Assembly: GCA_016711805.1 (NCBI GenBank)
Contig: JADJSH010000005.1
Coordinates: forward strand, 62,001 to 126,000
DNA: 64,000 bases
Source: Bacteroidota bacterium
GTDB taxonomy: Bacteria > Bacteroidota > Bacteroidia > B-17B0 > Aurantibacillaceae
Direction: 5' to 3'
Positions within the stretch are counted from its first letter, which is position 1; every line of letters starts with the position of its first letter. The position numbers and the translations under genes are program-made. This document shows positions 8,382 through 18,077 of this stretch, in pieces. Under the pieces are notes generated by a model that was not told where the DNA came from, ran no database searches, and saw only the letters and a program-made list of their open reading frames with translations.

Positions 8382-9722
8382 TTACATTTTTGGCATTCCG
8401 CCTGGCATATTTTTCATCAGTTTCGCCATTTGGTTTTTATCGCCCATCATACGCATCATTTTGCGAGTATCTTCAAACTGCTTTAATAATTTATTGACTT
8501 CTTGTATAGTTTGTCCGCTACCTTTTGCAATACGCTGACGGCGAGAACCATTCATGATTTCAGGTTGTGAACGTTCTTTTGGAGTCATAGAACCGATAAT
8601 AGCTTCAATGCCTTTAAATGCATCGTCATTGATTTCAGCATCTTTCATGGCTTTACCAACACCTGGAATCATACCAACTAAATCTTTGATATTTCCCATT
8701 TTTTTAATTTGCTGTAACTGGCTTAAAAAGTCGTTAAAGTCAAATTGATTTTTGGCAATTTTTTTAGATAATTTTCTAGCTTCTTCTTCGTTAAATTGCT
8801 CCTGAGCACGTTCTACTAAAGTAACCACGTCACCCATTCCCAAAATACGGTCGGCCATACGTTCTGGATAGAAAACATCTAATGCTTCCATCTTTTCGCC
8901 AGTACCAATAAATTTAATAGGTTTGTTTACTACCGATTTAATAGATAAAGCTGCTCCACCTCGTGTATCACCATCTAATTTGGTTAATACAACCCCATCA
9001 AAATCCAAACGATCATTAAAGGCTTTTGCTGTATTAACAGCATCTTGACCTGTCATGGCATCAACAACAAATAAAATTTCGTTAGGATTAATTGCTTTTT
9101 TTAAATCAGCAATCTCCGTCATCATTTGCTCATCAACCGCTAAACGACCAGCAGTATCTATCAATACAATACTATTTCCGTTTTCCTTAGCTTGTTTAAT
9201 GGCAGCTTCAGCAATTTTAATTGGATTTTTTTCTTCTTTATTTGAAAAAACATCTACACCAATTTGCTCTCCTAAAACGTGTAATTGGTCAATAGCCGCT
9301 GGACGATATACGTCACAAGCAACTAATAATGGTTTTTTGCCTTTTTTCGTTTTTAAGAAATTGGCTAATTTTCCTGTAAAGGTTGTTTTACCAGAACCTT
9401 GTAAACCACTCATTAAAATAATGGTTGGATTTCCACCAAGGAAAATCTCTTCCATTTGTCCTCCCATTAATTGAGTTAACTCATCATGGGTAATTTTCAC
9501 TAATAATTGACTTGGAGAAACGGCTGTTAAAACGTTTTGTCCTAAAGCCTTTTCTTTAACGGTATCCGTAAATGTTTTTGCTACTTTATAGTTAACATCG
9601 GCATCTAACAAGGCTTTACGAACTTCTTTCAACGTTTCGGCAACGTTAATTTCAGTTATTTTTCCTTGACCTTTAAGGGTTTTAAGGGCTCTTTCGAGTT
9701 TATCGGATAAATTATCAAACAT
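8382..9722 (-). CDS. ffh: Signal recognition particle protein Ffh (SRP54)
   Basis: GTPase that binds signal sequences on ribosomes and delivers them to FtsY at the membrane. N domain residues 1-85; G domain with G1 GLQGSGKTTFTGK near residue 106, G3 DTAGR, G4 TKLDGDTRGG; the closing GTGEKMEALDVF; then a methionine-rich M domain (MTPKERSQPEIMNGSRRQRIAKGSG, read as two adjoining pieces) ending MMRMMGDKNQMAKLMKNMPGG. The 446-residue length is standard. A near-consensus -7 sequence, TATCTTTA, lies upstream of the start on the minus strand. The SRP RNA gene was not seen in the window. Confidence 0.97.
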   Translation of the reverse strand: MFDNLSDKLERALKTLKGQGKITEINVAETLKEVRKALLDADVNYKVAKTFTDTVKEKALGQNVLTAVSPSQLLVKITHDELTQLMGGQMEEIFLGGNPTIILMSGLQGSGKTTFTGKLANFLKTKKGKKPLLVACDVYRPAAIDQLHVLGEQIGVDVFSNKEEKNPIKIAEAAIKQAKENGNSIVLIDTAGRLAVDEQMMTEIADLKKAINPNEILFVVDAMTGQDAVNTAKAFNDRLDFDGVVLTKLDGDTRGGAALSIKSVVNKPIKFIGTGEKMEALDVFYPERMADRILGMGDVVTLVERAQEQFNEEEARKLSKKIAKNQFDFNDFLSQLQQIKKMGNIKDLVGMIPGVGKAMKDAEINDDAFKGIEAIIGSMTPKERSQPEIMNGSRRQRIAKGSGQTIQEVNKLLKQFEDTRKMMRMMGDKNQMAKLMKNMPGGMPKM

Positions 9723-9815
9723 GGTGTTTTATTTTGAGGGAATAAAGATATTAAATTTCAGGGAATAGGACTTTAATATTTTAACGAATTTAGCTAGTAA
9801 TTTCATTAAGAAAGC

Positions 9816-11357
9816 CTAATTTTTTACCTTATAAATAGAATTGATTTTACTTTTTAAAACATAAAATGATTTTACTTCTTTTACGCCTAACGTATCATAA
9901 TCTTTAGGGTGCCATCTGTACGTTACAATAAAATAATCGGATTTATGAATTGAATCCACAAACAAAATTCGTTTTTGTTGTTCATCTGATAACATTTCTG
10001 AATTTGCTATTATTACAGGATTGTCCGCAGAAATTTTTACAACCGCCGAAGAATCAATTTCTAAAAGGGCTTCCAAAGATTTATTATAACTCACTCCCCA
10101 ATAATCCATTTCATAGTTTTTTCTAATATAATCTTCTCCGTTCAATGAAATAAATTGATTAAAATACACATGATGAAATGGGAAATAAGAAATAATATAT
10201 ACAGATACAGAAATGATTGAAATAGTTGTTATAGTATATGCGGCCTTTTTAAAATTAGAATTGATGCAATAATTTAGAAAGTAAATTCCTAACAAAATAA
10301 AAGAAGGATAAATGTAAAATAAATGTCTCCAAGTATCATATAACACAGACTTTAAAACTATGACTGATAGAATTGGAGCGACAAAAGAAAAAAGGAATAA
10401 TAAATTATTTTTATCTATGGATTTTAAATCAATGTTTTTGAGATTTTTTAATAACCGAATTGTAAACAAAAGTATCCCAGTGAAACCAAGAATTAAGAAA
10501 ACAATTGGAGTGTTGATGCAAAACCAAGTTGGAATATAATCCCATCCAATTGTTGTAGCATCGATAATTTCGCCTTTAAATAAATTGCTTCCACCCCAAG
10601 GATATTGAGATAAATTATTAAAGGTATATTTAAAATTATCAATTGTATCATGCCATAATAAAGGCCATGTAGCAATCGTAAAAAGGATGGTAAAAAATAA
10701 ATAAAGTAGTGTTTGTAATATCAGTTTTTTTAGAATTCCTTTTTCTTTTCTGTGTATTATAATGTCGAGTGCCAAAAAAAAGAAAACAAAACCCACAAAC
10801 AATATTCCCATAAGTCGGATGTTTATCACGAAGGAAGTGAATAGAGCTAGCCAAATAAACTGAATGTGTTTTTTATCTCTAAATGCTACCGCAAACTGGT
10901 AAAAGCAAATAATAAACATGGAAAGAAAAGCCACATCTTTAGAATTAAAAAATGAATGCCCGTAAATGGTTGGATGAAGTGCTAGCATTAAAAAACCTAG
11001 TATCGCGAGTTTTTTATTTTGATACATTAGAAATATCAATTTATAAAAACATACGGCACTTATTAGGAATACTAAATGAGAAACAAGATGACGACAATAG
11101 TAAATTTCTCTATTATTAGTAAGGCCTGCAATCTTTTCTATAATAAATAAAAACATTTCAAAAACGGCTCCATGATCTCTTGCAGGATACTGCAAATAGT
11201 ATGGATCGTTATTGAAAATGTAGTTGTAGCAAATAACACCAATATTTCTTTGCTCATATTCGTCCCATGCAAAACCATAGGAGTTCGCCGTAAAAACACC
11301 GATTACAGCAAAGAATATGAATAGTAAGTACTCTGGATATTTTTTTATGAAAGTCAA
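9816..11357 (-). CDS. GT-C membrane glycosyltransferase, PMT/GT39-like
   Basis: A 513-residue integral membrane protein with about ten hydrophobic helices. The first periplasmic loop carries the acidic motif FAWDEYEQRNIG with D32-E33, the catalytic-type position in GT39, ArnT and related GT-C enzymes that use lipid-linked sugars. A soluble C-terminal part follows the helices from about residue 410. The acceptor is unknown. The start is a TTG at 11355-11357, with an in-frame stop a few codons upstream and no ATG nearby. It lies 28 bp downstream of ftcD. It is not part of a recognisable polysaccharide cluster, although such genes start about 2 kb away on the other strand. Confidence 0.75.
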   Translation of the reverse strand: MTFIKKYPEYLLFIFFAVIGVFTANSYGFAWDEYEQRNIGVICYNYIFNNDPYYLQYPARDHGAVFEMFLFIIEKIAGLTNNREIYYCRHLVSHLVFLISAVCFYKLIFLMYQNKKLAILGFLMLALHPTIYGHSFFNSKDVAFLSMFIICFYQFAVAFRDKKHIQFIWLALFTSFVINIRLMGILFVGFVFFFLALDIIIHRKEKGILKKLILQTLLYLFFTILFTIATWPLLWHDTIDNFKYTFNNLSQYPWGGSNLFKGEIIDATTIGWDYIPTWFCINTPIVFLILGFTGILLFTIRLLKNLKNIDLKSIDKNNLLFLFSFVAPILSVIVLKSVLYDTWRHLFYIYPSFILLGIYFLNYCINSNFKKAAYTITTISIISVSVYIISYFPFHHVYFNQFISLNGEDYIRKNYEMDYWGVSYNKSLEALLEIDSSAVVKISADNPVIIANSEMLSDEQQKRILFVDSIHKSDYFIVTYRWHPKDYDTLGVKEVKSFYVLKSKINSIYKVKN

Positions 11358-11385
11358 ATGCCGATTAGTTTAGTTGCGATAAAAA

Positions 11386-13074
11386 TTATACACCAATTTT
11401 TTCATTCACGATTTTTAAGATATTAGCTTCTAGTGCAATGGTTTTGTTTTCTATGTCTTTTCCTTTAGCAATAATATCTGTTACAAAAGTTTTATCATCG
11501 TAACCACTAGCATTAATGCGAACATTCATAAAAGCACCCATAACTGCACTACGAGCACATAAAGCACCTACACCTGCATCCGAAACCGAATTTGGATTTC
11601 CTACTTCTGCCATTGCTTTAATAATAGCTAAACTTTCGTAAGATAATTGCATCACTTTAAATGGTACTTCAATAGCAAATTTTGTAGCATCTTGTATAGC
11701 TTGTTTACGAGCAGCTTTTTCTTCGTCGGTTCCTTTTGGCAAACTAAAAGCCGTCATGATTTTAGTGAAGGCTGCTGTATCTAAATCAACTAATTTGGTT
11801 AACTCATCTTTTATCTTTTGACCTTTTTCAGCCCAAACGCTAAATTCTTCCCAACGTGCATCCCAACCTTTTTTGTGCGACGATAAGTTAGCTACCATAG
11901 TTGCTAATGAAATCCCTAAAGCACCAACATAAGCAGAAATAGAACCGCCTCCTGGGGCAGGACTTTCACTCGCTGTTTCATCAGCAAAGTCGCTTAAAGT
12001 CATACTGACTAATTTGCTATCTGCTTTATCTTTTAATAAATATTCAATAATGCGTTCTTCTGGCTTAAATGGACCTAATTCATCTAGGCCCATAGTTTTA
12101 ATGGCAATTTTAATTAATTCATTTTCTGAAACACCCGTGGAGCGTTGTTGTTTTTGTAGGAAATATCTTCCTGCATCTAATAATGATTTTAATGGAACTA
12201 ATCCTACTAACTCAGAACCTGTTACTCTAATACCGCGCTCAGTTGCTTTTTTGCAAACTTCGTCAAACGCAATATGTAAAGGTGTGATGTTGATATTAGT
12301 TAAGTTCATAGAGATTTGAGCAACGCCATATTCTTCAATAAACCAACCAATAGCTTTTACAGATTTTAAGCTGCCAGGAATAGAAACTGGATTTCCATTC
12401 GCATCATTTACTACTTTGCCGTTAATTGGATCGCCTTCACGTTTTACTCGCCCAGCTTCACGCACATCAAATGCAATAGAATTTGCACGACGTGTTGAGG
12501 TTGTATTTAAGTTAACGTTGTATGCTACTAAGAAGTCGCGAGCGCCAATAACGGTTGCACCACGTTTCGCGTCAAATTCAGCTGGACCAAAATCTGGTTT
12601 CCATTCAGGTAATTTAATCTTTTTGAAAAAGCCTTCGTATTCACCCGCTCTAATAACAGACAAATTATTTCTTTCTTTGTTAGATTGTGCAGCTTCGTAT
12701 AAATAAATTGGTATATGTAACTCTTTTCCAACACGCTCTCCTAATTTTTGAGCCCATTTAGCCGTTTCTTCCATACTAATGTTAGCAATAGGAATTAGTG
12801 GACAAACATCGGTTGCTCCCATGCGAGGATGTTCTCCTTTGTGCTTGCTCATATCAATTAATTCGCCCGCTTTTTTAATCGCTAAAAAGGCAGCGTCAAT
12901 TACAGCTTGTGGGTTTCCAACAAAAGTCACTACGGTTCTATTCGTAGCTTTACCTGGGTCAACGTTTAACAGTCTCACACCTTCAACAGATTCTACTTCG
13001 TTAGTAATTTGTTTGATGATAGATAAATCTATTCCTTCAGAAAAATTTGGAACGCACTCTATTAATTGTTGCAT
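11386..13074 (-). CDS. ftcD: Glutamate formimidoyltransferase / formiminotetrahydrofolate cyclodeaminase
   Basis: Two-domain enzyme that moves the formimino group of N-formiminoglutamate, a histidine-breakdown product, to tetrahydrofolate and then releases ammonia to give methenyl-tetrahydrofolate. Residues 1 to about 300 are the formiminotransferase, with the catalytic histidine H82 in KHKGEHPRMGATDVCPLIP. Residues from about 345 to 562 are the cyclodeaminase, with SESPAPGGGSISAYVGALG. The bifunctional fusion is the animal-type layout also found in Bacteroidota. No hutH, hutU or hutI is next to it, so the rest of the pathway lies elsewhere. The ATG start at 13072-13074 fits the family (MQQLIECVPNFSEG). 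Confidence 0.95.
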   Translation of the reverse strand: MQQLIECVPNFSEGIDLSIIKQITNEVESVEGVRLLNVDPGKATNRTVVTFVGNPQAVIDAAFLAIKKAGELIDMSKHKGEHPRMGATDVCPLIPIANISMEETAKWAQKLGERVGKELHIPIYLYEAAQSNKERNNLSVIRAGEYEGFFKKIKLPEWKPDFGPAEFDAKRGATVIGARDFLVAYNVNLNTTSTRRANSIAFDVREAGRVKREGDPINGKVVNDANGNPVSIPGSLKSVKAIGWFIEEYGVAQISMNLTNINITPLHIAFDEVCKKATERGIRVTGSELVGLVPLKSLLDAGRYFLQKQQRSTGVSENELIKIAIKTMGLDELGPFKPEERIIEYLLKDKADSKLVSMTLSDFADETASESPAPGGGSISAYVGALGISLATMVANLSSHKKGWDARWEEFSVWAEKGQKIKDELTKLVDLDTAAFTKIMTAFSLPKGTDEEKAARKQAIQDATKFAIEVPFKVMQLSYESLAIIKAMAEVGNPNSVSDAGVGALCARSAVMGAFMNVRINASGYDDKTFVTDIIAKGKDIENKTIALEANILKIVNEKIGV

Positions 13075-13241
13075 AAAAAAGGTTTTAAAATGGTGCTTAA
13101 AAGTATAAAATTTCCGCTTTGTTGAGAGAAGATAGGTTTATTCAATATTATTTTTAATTAACAATTGCTTATAAATAACAATATTTTGGGTTATGATAAC
13201 GTTTGACAAAGGCTGCTATATTTGTTTAGCTAAACATTCAT

Positions 13242-14564
13242 TTGAATCCAAACGCACATATCCTCATTTATACTCATAAAACCACACCGAGGGTTAAGTA
13301 TACGTTAAACCTAATTTTAAAAGATTGTTTGGGTTTAGAGTTTACAATTATCAATAGTATTGATGATTATAAGATGTACGAGGGGAATAAATTTTCATAT
13401 ACAACTCAGGATGTAGAAAGTGATTTTCATATTGTTGGATGTTCTTTATTATTTGAATCTGGAATTAAGGAGCAAACGATTCAAATGCAAAATCACGAAG
13501 CTTATTTTAAATATTTTTTTAAAACGTATCATAGTGCTTTGCCTTTTGATGTATTTGCGGCGTCTTTTTACTTAGTGAGTAGATACGAAGAGTATTTGCC
13601 TTTTATACCAGATTCATTTAATCGTTTTGAAGCTGAAAATAGTTTGGCTTATCAAAATGATTTTTTAAATATTCCATTGGTTAATTTATGGATTAATGAA
13701 TTTGAAAAATTATTAAAGAAAAAATTTCCCTTATTAACCACTACACATAAACCATATCATTATATTTCGAGTATTGATATTGATAATGCCTACAAATATC
13801 AAGAAAAAGGAGTGATGCGCTCCATTGGTGGTTATTTAAAATCTATTGTGAGTTTGGATAAGCATGATTTAATTGATAGAACATCTGTTTTAATGGGAAA
13901 AGAAAAAGATCCATTTGACTCGTATGACTATCAATTGCAAATTCAAGAAAAATATAAATTAAAGGTTATTTATTTCTTTTTATTGGGCGATTATGGTGTG
14001 AATGATAAAAATCATCCATCTAATAATTATGGATTTCAAAAATTAATAAAACATTTGGCCGATTACTGTACTACTGGTATTCATCCGTCATTTGGTTCAA
14101 ATGGTAATTCAAAACAAGTAAAAATTGAAATTAATAGATTAGCGAAAATTACACATCGCGACATTTTTAATTCGCGCCAGCATTTTTCGATGCTTAAATT
14201 TCCTGATACCTATTTTATATTACAAGAACTTGGAATAACAGATGATTATAGCATGGGCTACGCTAATTTCAATGGGTTTAGAGCAAGTTATTGTTTACCT
14301 TTTTATTGGTATGATTTAGATGATGAGTTAGAAACAGGTTTAAAAATTCACTCTTATTGTTTAAGCGAAACAACTTTGCGATTTAAAGATAAAGCAATTC
14401 CATCTACAGTTGCAGAAATAGCAAAGCCTATCATAGATGAAGTTAAAAAATACAATGGAGAATTAGTCACTATTTTTCATAATGATACCATGGGCACTGC
14501 TCAAGATTGGATTGATTGGAGATACGTGTACGAAGAGATTGTGAAATTAGCAGCTGTAAAATGA
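13242..14564 (+). CDS. Polysaccharide deacetylase-like protein, copy 1
   Basis: A 440-residue protein with no signal peptide. The N-terminal part (ILIYTHKTTPRVKYTLNLI) is a domain typical of Bacteroidota proteins, possibly DUF7033. The C-terminal half resembles the NodB polysaccharide-deacetylase barrel: SSIDIDNAY with the paired aspartates near residue 180, GIHPSFGSN with the metal-histidine position, and a later IFHND. It is about as long as, and clearly related to, the next gene. The start is TTG at 13242; an in-frame TAG lies 13-15 bp upstream and no ATG is near. A -7 box TATATTTG lies at 13217-13224. It is probably cytosolic or peripheral and acts in surface glycan modification; the substrate is unknown. 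Confidence 0.7.
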   Translation: MNPNAHILIYTHKTTPRVKYTLNLILKDCLGLEFTIINSIDDYKMYEGNKFSYTTQDVESDFHIVGCSLLFESGIKEQTIQMQNHEAYFKYFFKTYHSALPFDVFAASFYLVSRYEEYLPFIPDSFNRFEAENSLAYQNDFLNIPLVNLWINEFEKLLKKKFPLLTTTHKPYHYISSIDIDNAYKYQEKGVMRSIGGYLKSIVSLDKHDLIDRTSVLMGKEKDPFDSYDYQLQIQEKYKLKVIYFFLLGDYGVNDKNHPSNNYGFQKLIKHLADYCTTGIHPSFGSNGNSKQVKIEINRLAKITHRDIFNSRQHFSMLKFPDTYFILQELGITDDYSMGYANFNGFRASYCLPFYWYDLDDELETGLKIHSYCLSETTLRFKDKAIPSTVAEIAKPIIDEVKKYNGELVTIFHNDTMGTAQDWIDWRYVYEEIVKLAAVK

Positions 14565-15862
14565 TTTTAATTTATACGCATTCCATAACATCACGTGTTA
14601 CTTATACTATGGATTTAGTATTTGGTACAGTGTTGAATACAGCATATAAATTGACTGATGATAAAAAGGAATTTGAAGAATATACTTTACCAAAGTTAGC
14701 CTATACAACAGAGTTAAATACGTCACGAATTTCTATTTTATCAAATTCATTATTGTTTGAAACAGTTATCAATTCTACTATTCCAGTGGCGGAAAAAGAA
14801 TTCTTGGGGTTCCCTAAATTTTTCAAATCAACTCAAAAAGATTTTTTAGGGTATGATATTTTCGCGATGGTGTTTTATTTTGTTTCTCGCTACGAAGAAT
14901 ATTTAAGTTCAGAAAAAGATACTCATCATCGATTTCAGGCAGAAAGTAGTTTAGCGTTTAAATATAATTGCTTACATATTCCTTTTTTAAATCATGCCAT
15001 TCAAGATTTTGCAGAGAGGTTGAAACGAGAATTTCCATTTATTATTTTTAATAAACGCTCTTTCAATTTTTTATCGACTATTGATATTGATAATGCCTTT
15101 GCATATGCTAATAAAGGATTTAAACGTAATTTGGGAGGTTTGGCAAAAGATGTATTGTCATTAAAATTCAGGCAGATTTCTTCTCGTTTAAGTAGCAATT
15201 TGAATGATGAGAATGATCCTTATAATACTTTTGAGCAGATTAATCGTTTAAGTGAGGATACTCAAACGGCTTTGCAGTATTTTGTATTAATTGGAGATTA
15301 TGCATCTTATGATAAAAATCCTCACTATCAGAACGAAGGATTTAGAAAGTTGTTAAAGTCATTGTCAGTTAAACATACAATGGGTTTGCATCCATCTTAT
15401 GTGTCTTATAATAATCTCGAGCAAATTGGTACAGAGAAAAAACGTTTAGAAGATATTATTGGCAAAAAAGTAACTTCTGCTCGTTGTCATTTTTTAAGAG
15501 TTAATCTTCCTGAAACTTATAGAGAGTTTATTAAACAAGGGATAACAGATGATTATACGATGATATTTGCGTCTCAATCAGGATATAGAACAGGCTTATG
15601 TGTGCCTTATAAATGGTTTGATTTGCAAAAAAATGAGACAACGAACTTAACTATTCATACAAGTGTGATTATGGAAGGCACATTGAGAGATTATAATAAG
15701 TTAAGTGCAGAAAATGCAAAACATTCAACTTTATATTTATTAAAAGACGTGAAAAATTTTGGTGGCGAATTTATTTCTATCTTTCATAATGATAGTTTTG
15801 TGCCTGAACAAAAAGATTGGATTAAGTTTTATAAAGAATTACTTCAAACTTCTAAAATCTAA
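14561..15862 (+). CDS. Polysaccharide deacetylase-like protein, copy 2
   Basis: A 433-residue paralogue of the preceding gene, starting at the ATG at 14561 that overlaps its stop (ATGA), so translation is probably coupled. It begins MILIYTHSITSRVTYTMDLVF and aligns along its length: FVSRYEEYLSSEKDTHHRF, STIDIDNAFAYANKGF, MGLHPSYVS, RCHFLRVNLPETYREF, ITDDYTMIFASQSGYR and a final SIFHNDSF. Most of the aspartate and histidine positions of copy 1 are kept, so both copies may be active. The duplication is old, judging from the low identity. asnB follows 14 bp later. Confidence 0.7.
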   Translation: MILIYTHSITSRVTYTMDLVFGTVLNTAYKLTDDKKEFEEYTLPKLAYTTELNTSRISILSNSLLFETVINSTIPVAEKEFLGFPKFFKSTQKDFLGYDIFAMVFYFVSRYEEYLSSEKDTHHRFQAESSLAFKYNCLHIPFLNHAIQDFAERLKREFPFIIFNKRSFNFLSTIDIDNAFAYANKGFKRNLGGLAKDVLSLKFRQISSRLSSNLNDENDPYNTFEQINRLSEDTQTALQYFVLIGDYASYDKNPHYQNEGFRKLLKSLSVKHTMGLHPSYVSYNNLEQIGTEKKRLEDIIGKKVTSARCHFLRVNLPETYREFIKQGITDDYTMIFASQSGYRTGLCVPYKWFDLQKNETTNLTIHTSVIMEGTLRDYNKLSAENAKHSTLYLLKDVKNFGGEFISIFHNDSFVPEQKDWIKFYKELLQTSKI

Positions 15863-15876
15863 ATTCTTAAATAATT

Positions 15877-17763
15877 ATGTGCGGAATAGCAGGAATAATC
15901 TCTAAAACAAATACAGTATCTCTAAAAGATATGGTATTTGATATGAGTCAGGCTATCAAGCATCGTGGTCCAGATGGCGAAGGCTTCGCTTTTTTTTCTA
16001 ATTCAAAATCAACAGCTGCATATTCAAATGAAACACCTCAAGTAAATAGAGAAAGTAAATCCTATTTGTTTAATCCCGTGACTTCTTTGGAAAATTTAGA
16101 AAATGATTATAAAATTGCTTTCGCACATCGTCGTTTATCAATTATTGATTTGTCAGAATCAGGTCACCAACCTATGTGTGATACTACTGCTGATTATTGG
16201 ATTACATTTAATGGAGAAATTTATAATTACATTGAATTAAGAGAAGAGTTAAAAAATAAAGGACATGTTTTTGTAACACAAACCGATACCGAAGTAGTTT
16301 TAGAAGCCTATAAAGAATGGGGATTTGATTGCTTGGGAAAATTCAACGGTATGTTTGCTTTTGCTTTATTAGATAAAAAAAACAATCAAATATTTTGCGC
16401 AAGAGATAGGGTAGGAGTGAAACCCTTTTATTACTCTAACACTACTGATGCTTTTGCTTATGCGAGCGAATACAAGGCATTTATTAAATCGAAATTAGTT
16501 GCATTTGAAATTAATGAAGTTCAACAATTTGATTTTATGGTGAATGGGAATCTTGAAAACACAGAGCAAAGTTTATTTAAAGGTATACATGAATTAAAAC
16601 CTTCTCATTATTTAGTTTATAATTTAAATTCTCACAATTTTAAAATAACTAATTACTATACATTACCAAGTCAATTGATTTCTTCAAATAGCGACCATGA
16701 AATTATAGAATTAATTGAAGGGAAATTGTTGAATGCTATTAAACTACGATTACGCAGCGATGTTGAGGTTGGTTCTTGTTTAAGTGGAGGGTTGGATAGT
16801 ACGATTATAGCAGGAATTGTAAAGCATTTGCAACCTAATAAGCAAATGAAATTATTTACGGCTGTTTTTCCAAACGAAGCCTTTGATGAAACTAATTATG
16901 CGAAACTAGCTTCCGAACACGTTAGTGGAAAATGGAAAACAGTTAGTCCAACTGCTGATGAATTTTTTAAAGATATTGAAGTCTTAAATTATTTTCAAGA
17001 TTTGCCGGTGTGGAGTACTAGTACTTACTCGCAACATCGAGTGATGAAGTTGGCTGCTGAAAATAATATTAAAGTGGTTTTAGATGGACAAGGTGCTGAT
17101 GAGTTGTTTGGCGGTTATTCGCATCATTATATGGCTTTGTGGAAGGAAAATTTTAGTTTCAAAAAAATTAATGACTCTAAAGAAACAATTCCGAATGCGT
17201 ATAAGTTATTTGGAAAGCAACTAATGAAAGATGCTTTTGGATTAAGTGTTGATTACGGTAACTATTTTATTGAGAATAAAAAACAATTTGGTAAAAGTAA
17301 AAACGAGAAATTAGCACCTTCTTTAAATGCACAATTGGCTATAGATTTCAACGGAAAACTAAAATCATTCTTGAAATGTGAAGATAGATGTAGCATGGCA
17401 TTTGGTATTGAAAGCAGAGTTCCTTTTGCCGATGATGTAGAATTAGTAAATTTTATTTTTTCGATACAAGGAAATAAAAAAATTAGCCAAGGTGTTTCTA
17501 AATATTTATTGAGAGAAGCAACTAAAGAATATATTCCAGAACAAATATATAGCAGAAGAGATAAAATCGGATTTGAAACTCCAGTTCAAAAATGGTTTGC
17601 GCCTCATAAAAATCATGTTTTAGAGGTAATTATTAGTCAATGTAATTTTATTGATAAGGATTATCTTACTTCCAATTTCGATTTACTTTTAAATGCTAAA
17701 CCAAATTTCTTATTACGGCTATATTCTACCTCCGTTTGGAAAAAAGTATATTCTCAGGTTTAG
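15877..17763 (+). CDS. asnB: Asparagine synthetase (glutamine-hydrolysing) family
   Basis: A class II amidotransferase fused to an ATP-dependent synthetase, 628 residues. Cys2 of MCGIAGIIS is the glutaminase nucleophile, followed by IKHRGPDGEG, IAFAHRRLSIIDLS and ITFNGEIYNYIELREEL. The synthetase PP-loop is CLSGGLDSTIIAG near residues 300-312 and the second ATP region is VVLDGQGADELFGGYSHHY. It makes asparagine, or, as often in glycan clusters, transfers an amide to a sugar acid or other acceptor; the operon with two deacetylase-like genes favours the second idea, but this is inference. It is the last gene of a three-gene run. Confidence 0.9.
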   Translation: MCGIAGIISKTNTVSLKDMVFDMSQAIKHRGPDGEGFAFFSNSKSTAAYSNETPQVNRESKSYLFNPVTSLENLENDYKIAFAHRRLSIIDLSESGHQPMCDTTADYWITFNGEIYNYIELREELKNKGHVFVTQTDTEVVLEAYKEWGFDCLGKFNGMFAFALLDKKNNQIFCARDRVGVKPFYYSNTTDAFAYASEYKAFIKSKLVAFEINEVQQFDFMVNGNLENTEQSLFKGIHELKPSHYLVYNLNSHNFKITNYYTLPSQLISSNSDHEIIELIEGKLLNAIKLRLRSDVEVGSCLSGGLDSTIIAGIVKHLQPNKQMKLFTAVFPNEAFDETNYAKLASEHVSGKWKTVSPTADEFFKDIEVLNYFQDLPVWSTSTYSQHRVMKLAAENNIKVVLDGQGADELFGGYSHHYMALWKENFSFKKINDSKETIPNAYKLFGKQLMKDAFGLSVDYGNYFIENKKQFGKSKNEKLAPSLNAQLAIDFNGKLKSFLKCEDRCSMAFGIESRVPFADDVELVNFIFSIQGNKKISQGVSKYLLREATKEYIPEQIYSRRDKIGFETPVQKWFAPHKNHVLEVIISQCNFIDKDYLTSNFDLLLNAKPNFLLRLYSTSVWKKVYSQV

Positions 17764-18077
17764 AATTATTCATTAATTAAACTCGTCTAAGCTTTTTTTC
17801 GATTCATCTATATTATAGATAGTTTTAATTTTAGAATCTTCAATTTGATGCCTTACAAAATGCCTACAAAATATTTTTGGGTGAAATCTGATTATCAGTT
17901 AGTTAAGCGTGCCTTTTTTTTAGTGTAAAGTTTGATGTTTCGTTAAAATGTATATATTATTGTAAGGCTAAAAATCATTAACTCACTAATTAATGGTTTT
18001 TACTAAATGGAGGGTTACCCCTCTAATTTTTGAAAAAGATTTAACATAACATTGTATAACAAACAACAATTATTCTA
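17764..18077. other. Intergenic region, 314 bp
   Basis: A/T-rich sequence between asnB and the PKD gene. No open frame and no strong terminator follow asnB. A short dyad, GAGGG TTAC CCCTC at 18008-18021, lies 57 bp before the PKD start and may be a leader hairpin. No full TTG/TAnnTTTG promoter pair was found. Confidence 0.4.

Noticed and set aside
9055..9474. Plus-strand frame of 139 codons inside ffh
   Set aside because: It is the complement of the strongly conserved G domain; hydrophobic composition is a by-product and no upstream signals exist.
17764..18077. Possible riboswitch or small RNA before the PKD gene
   Set aside because: Only a 5-bp dyad is present; no conserved riboswitch core was recognised.
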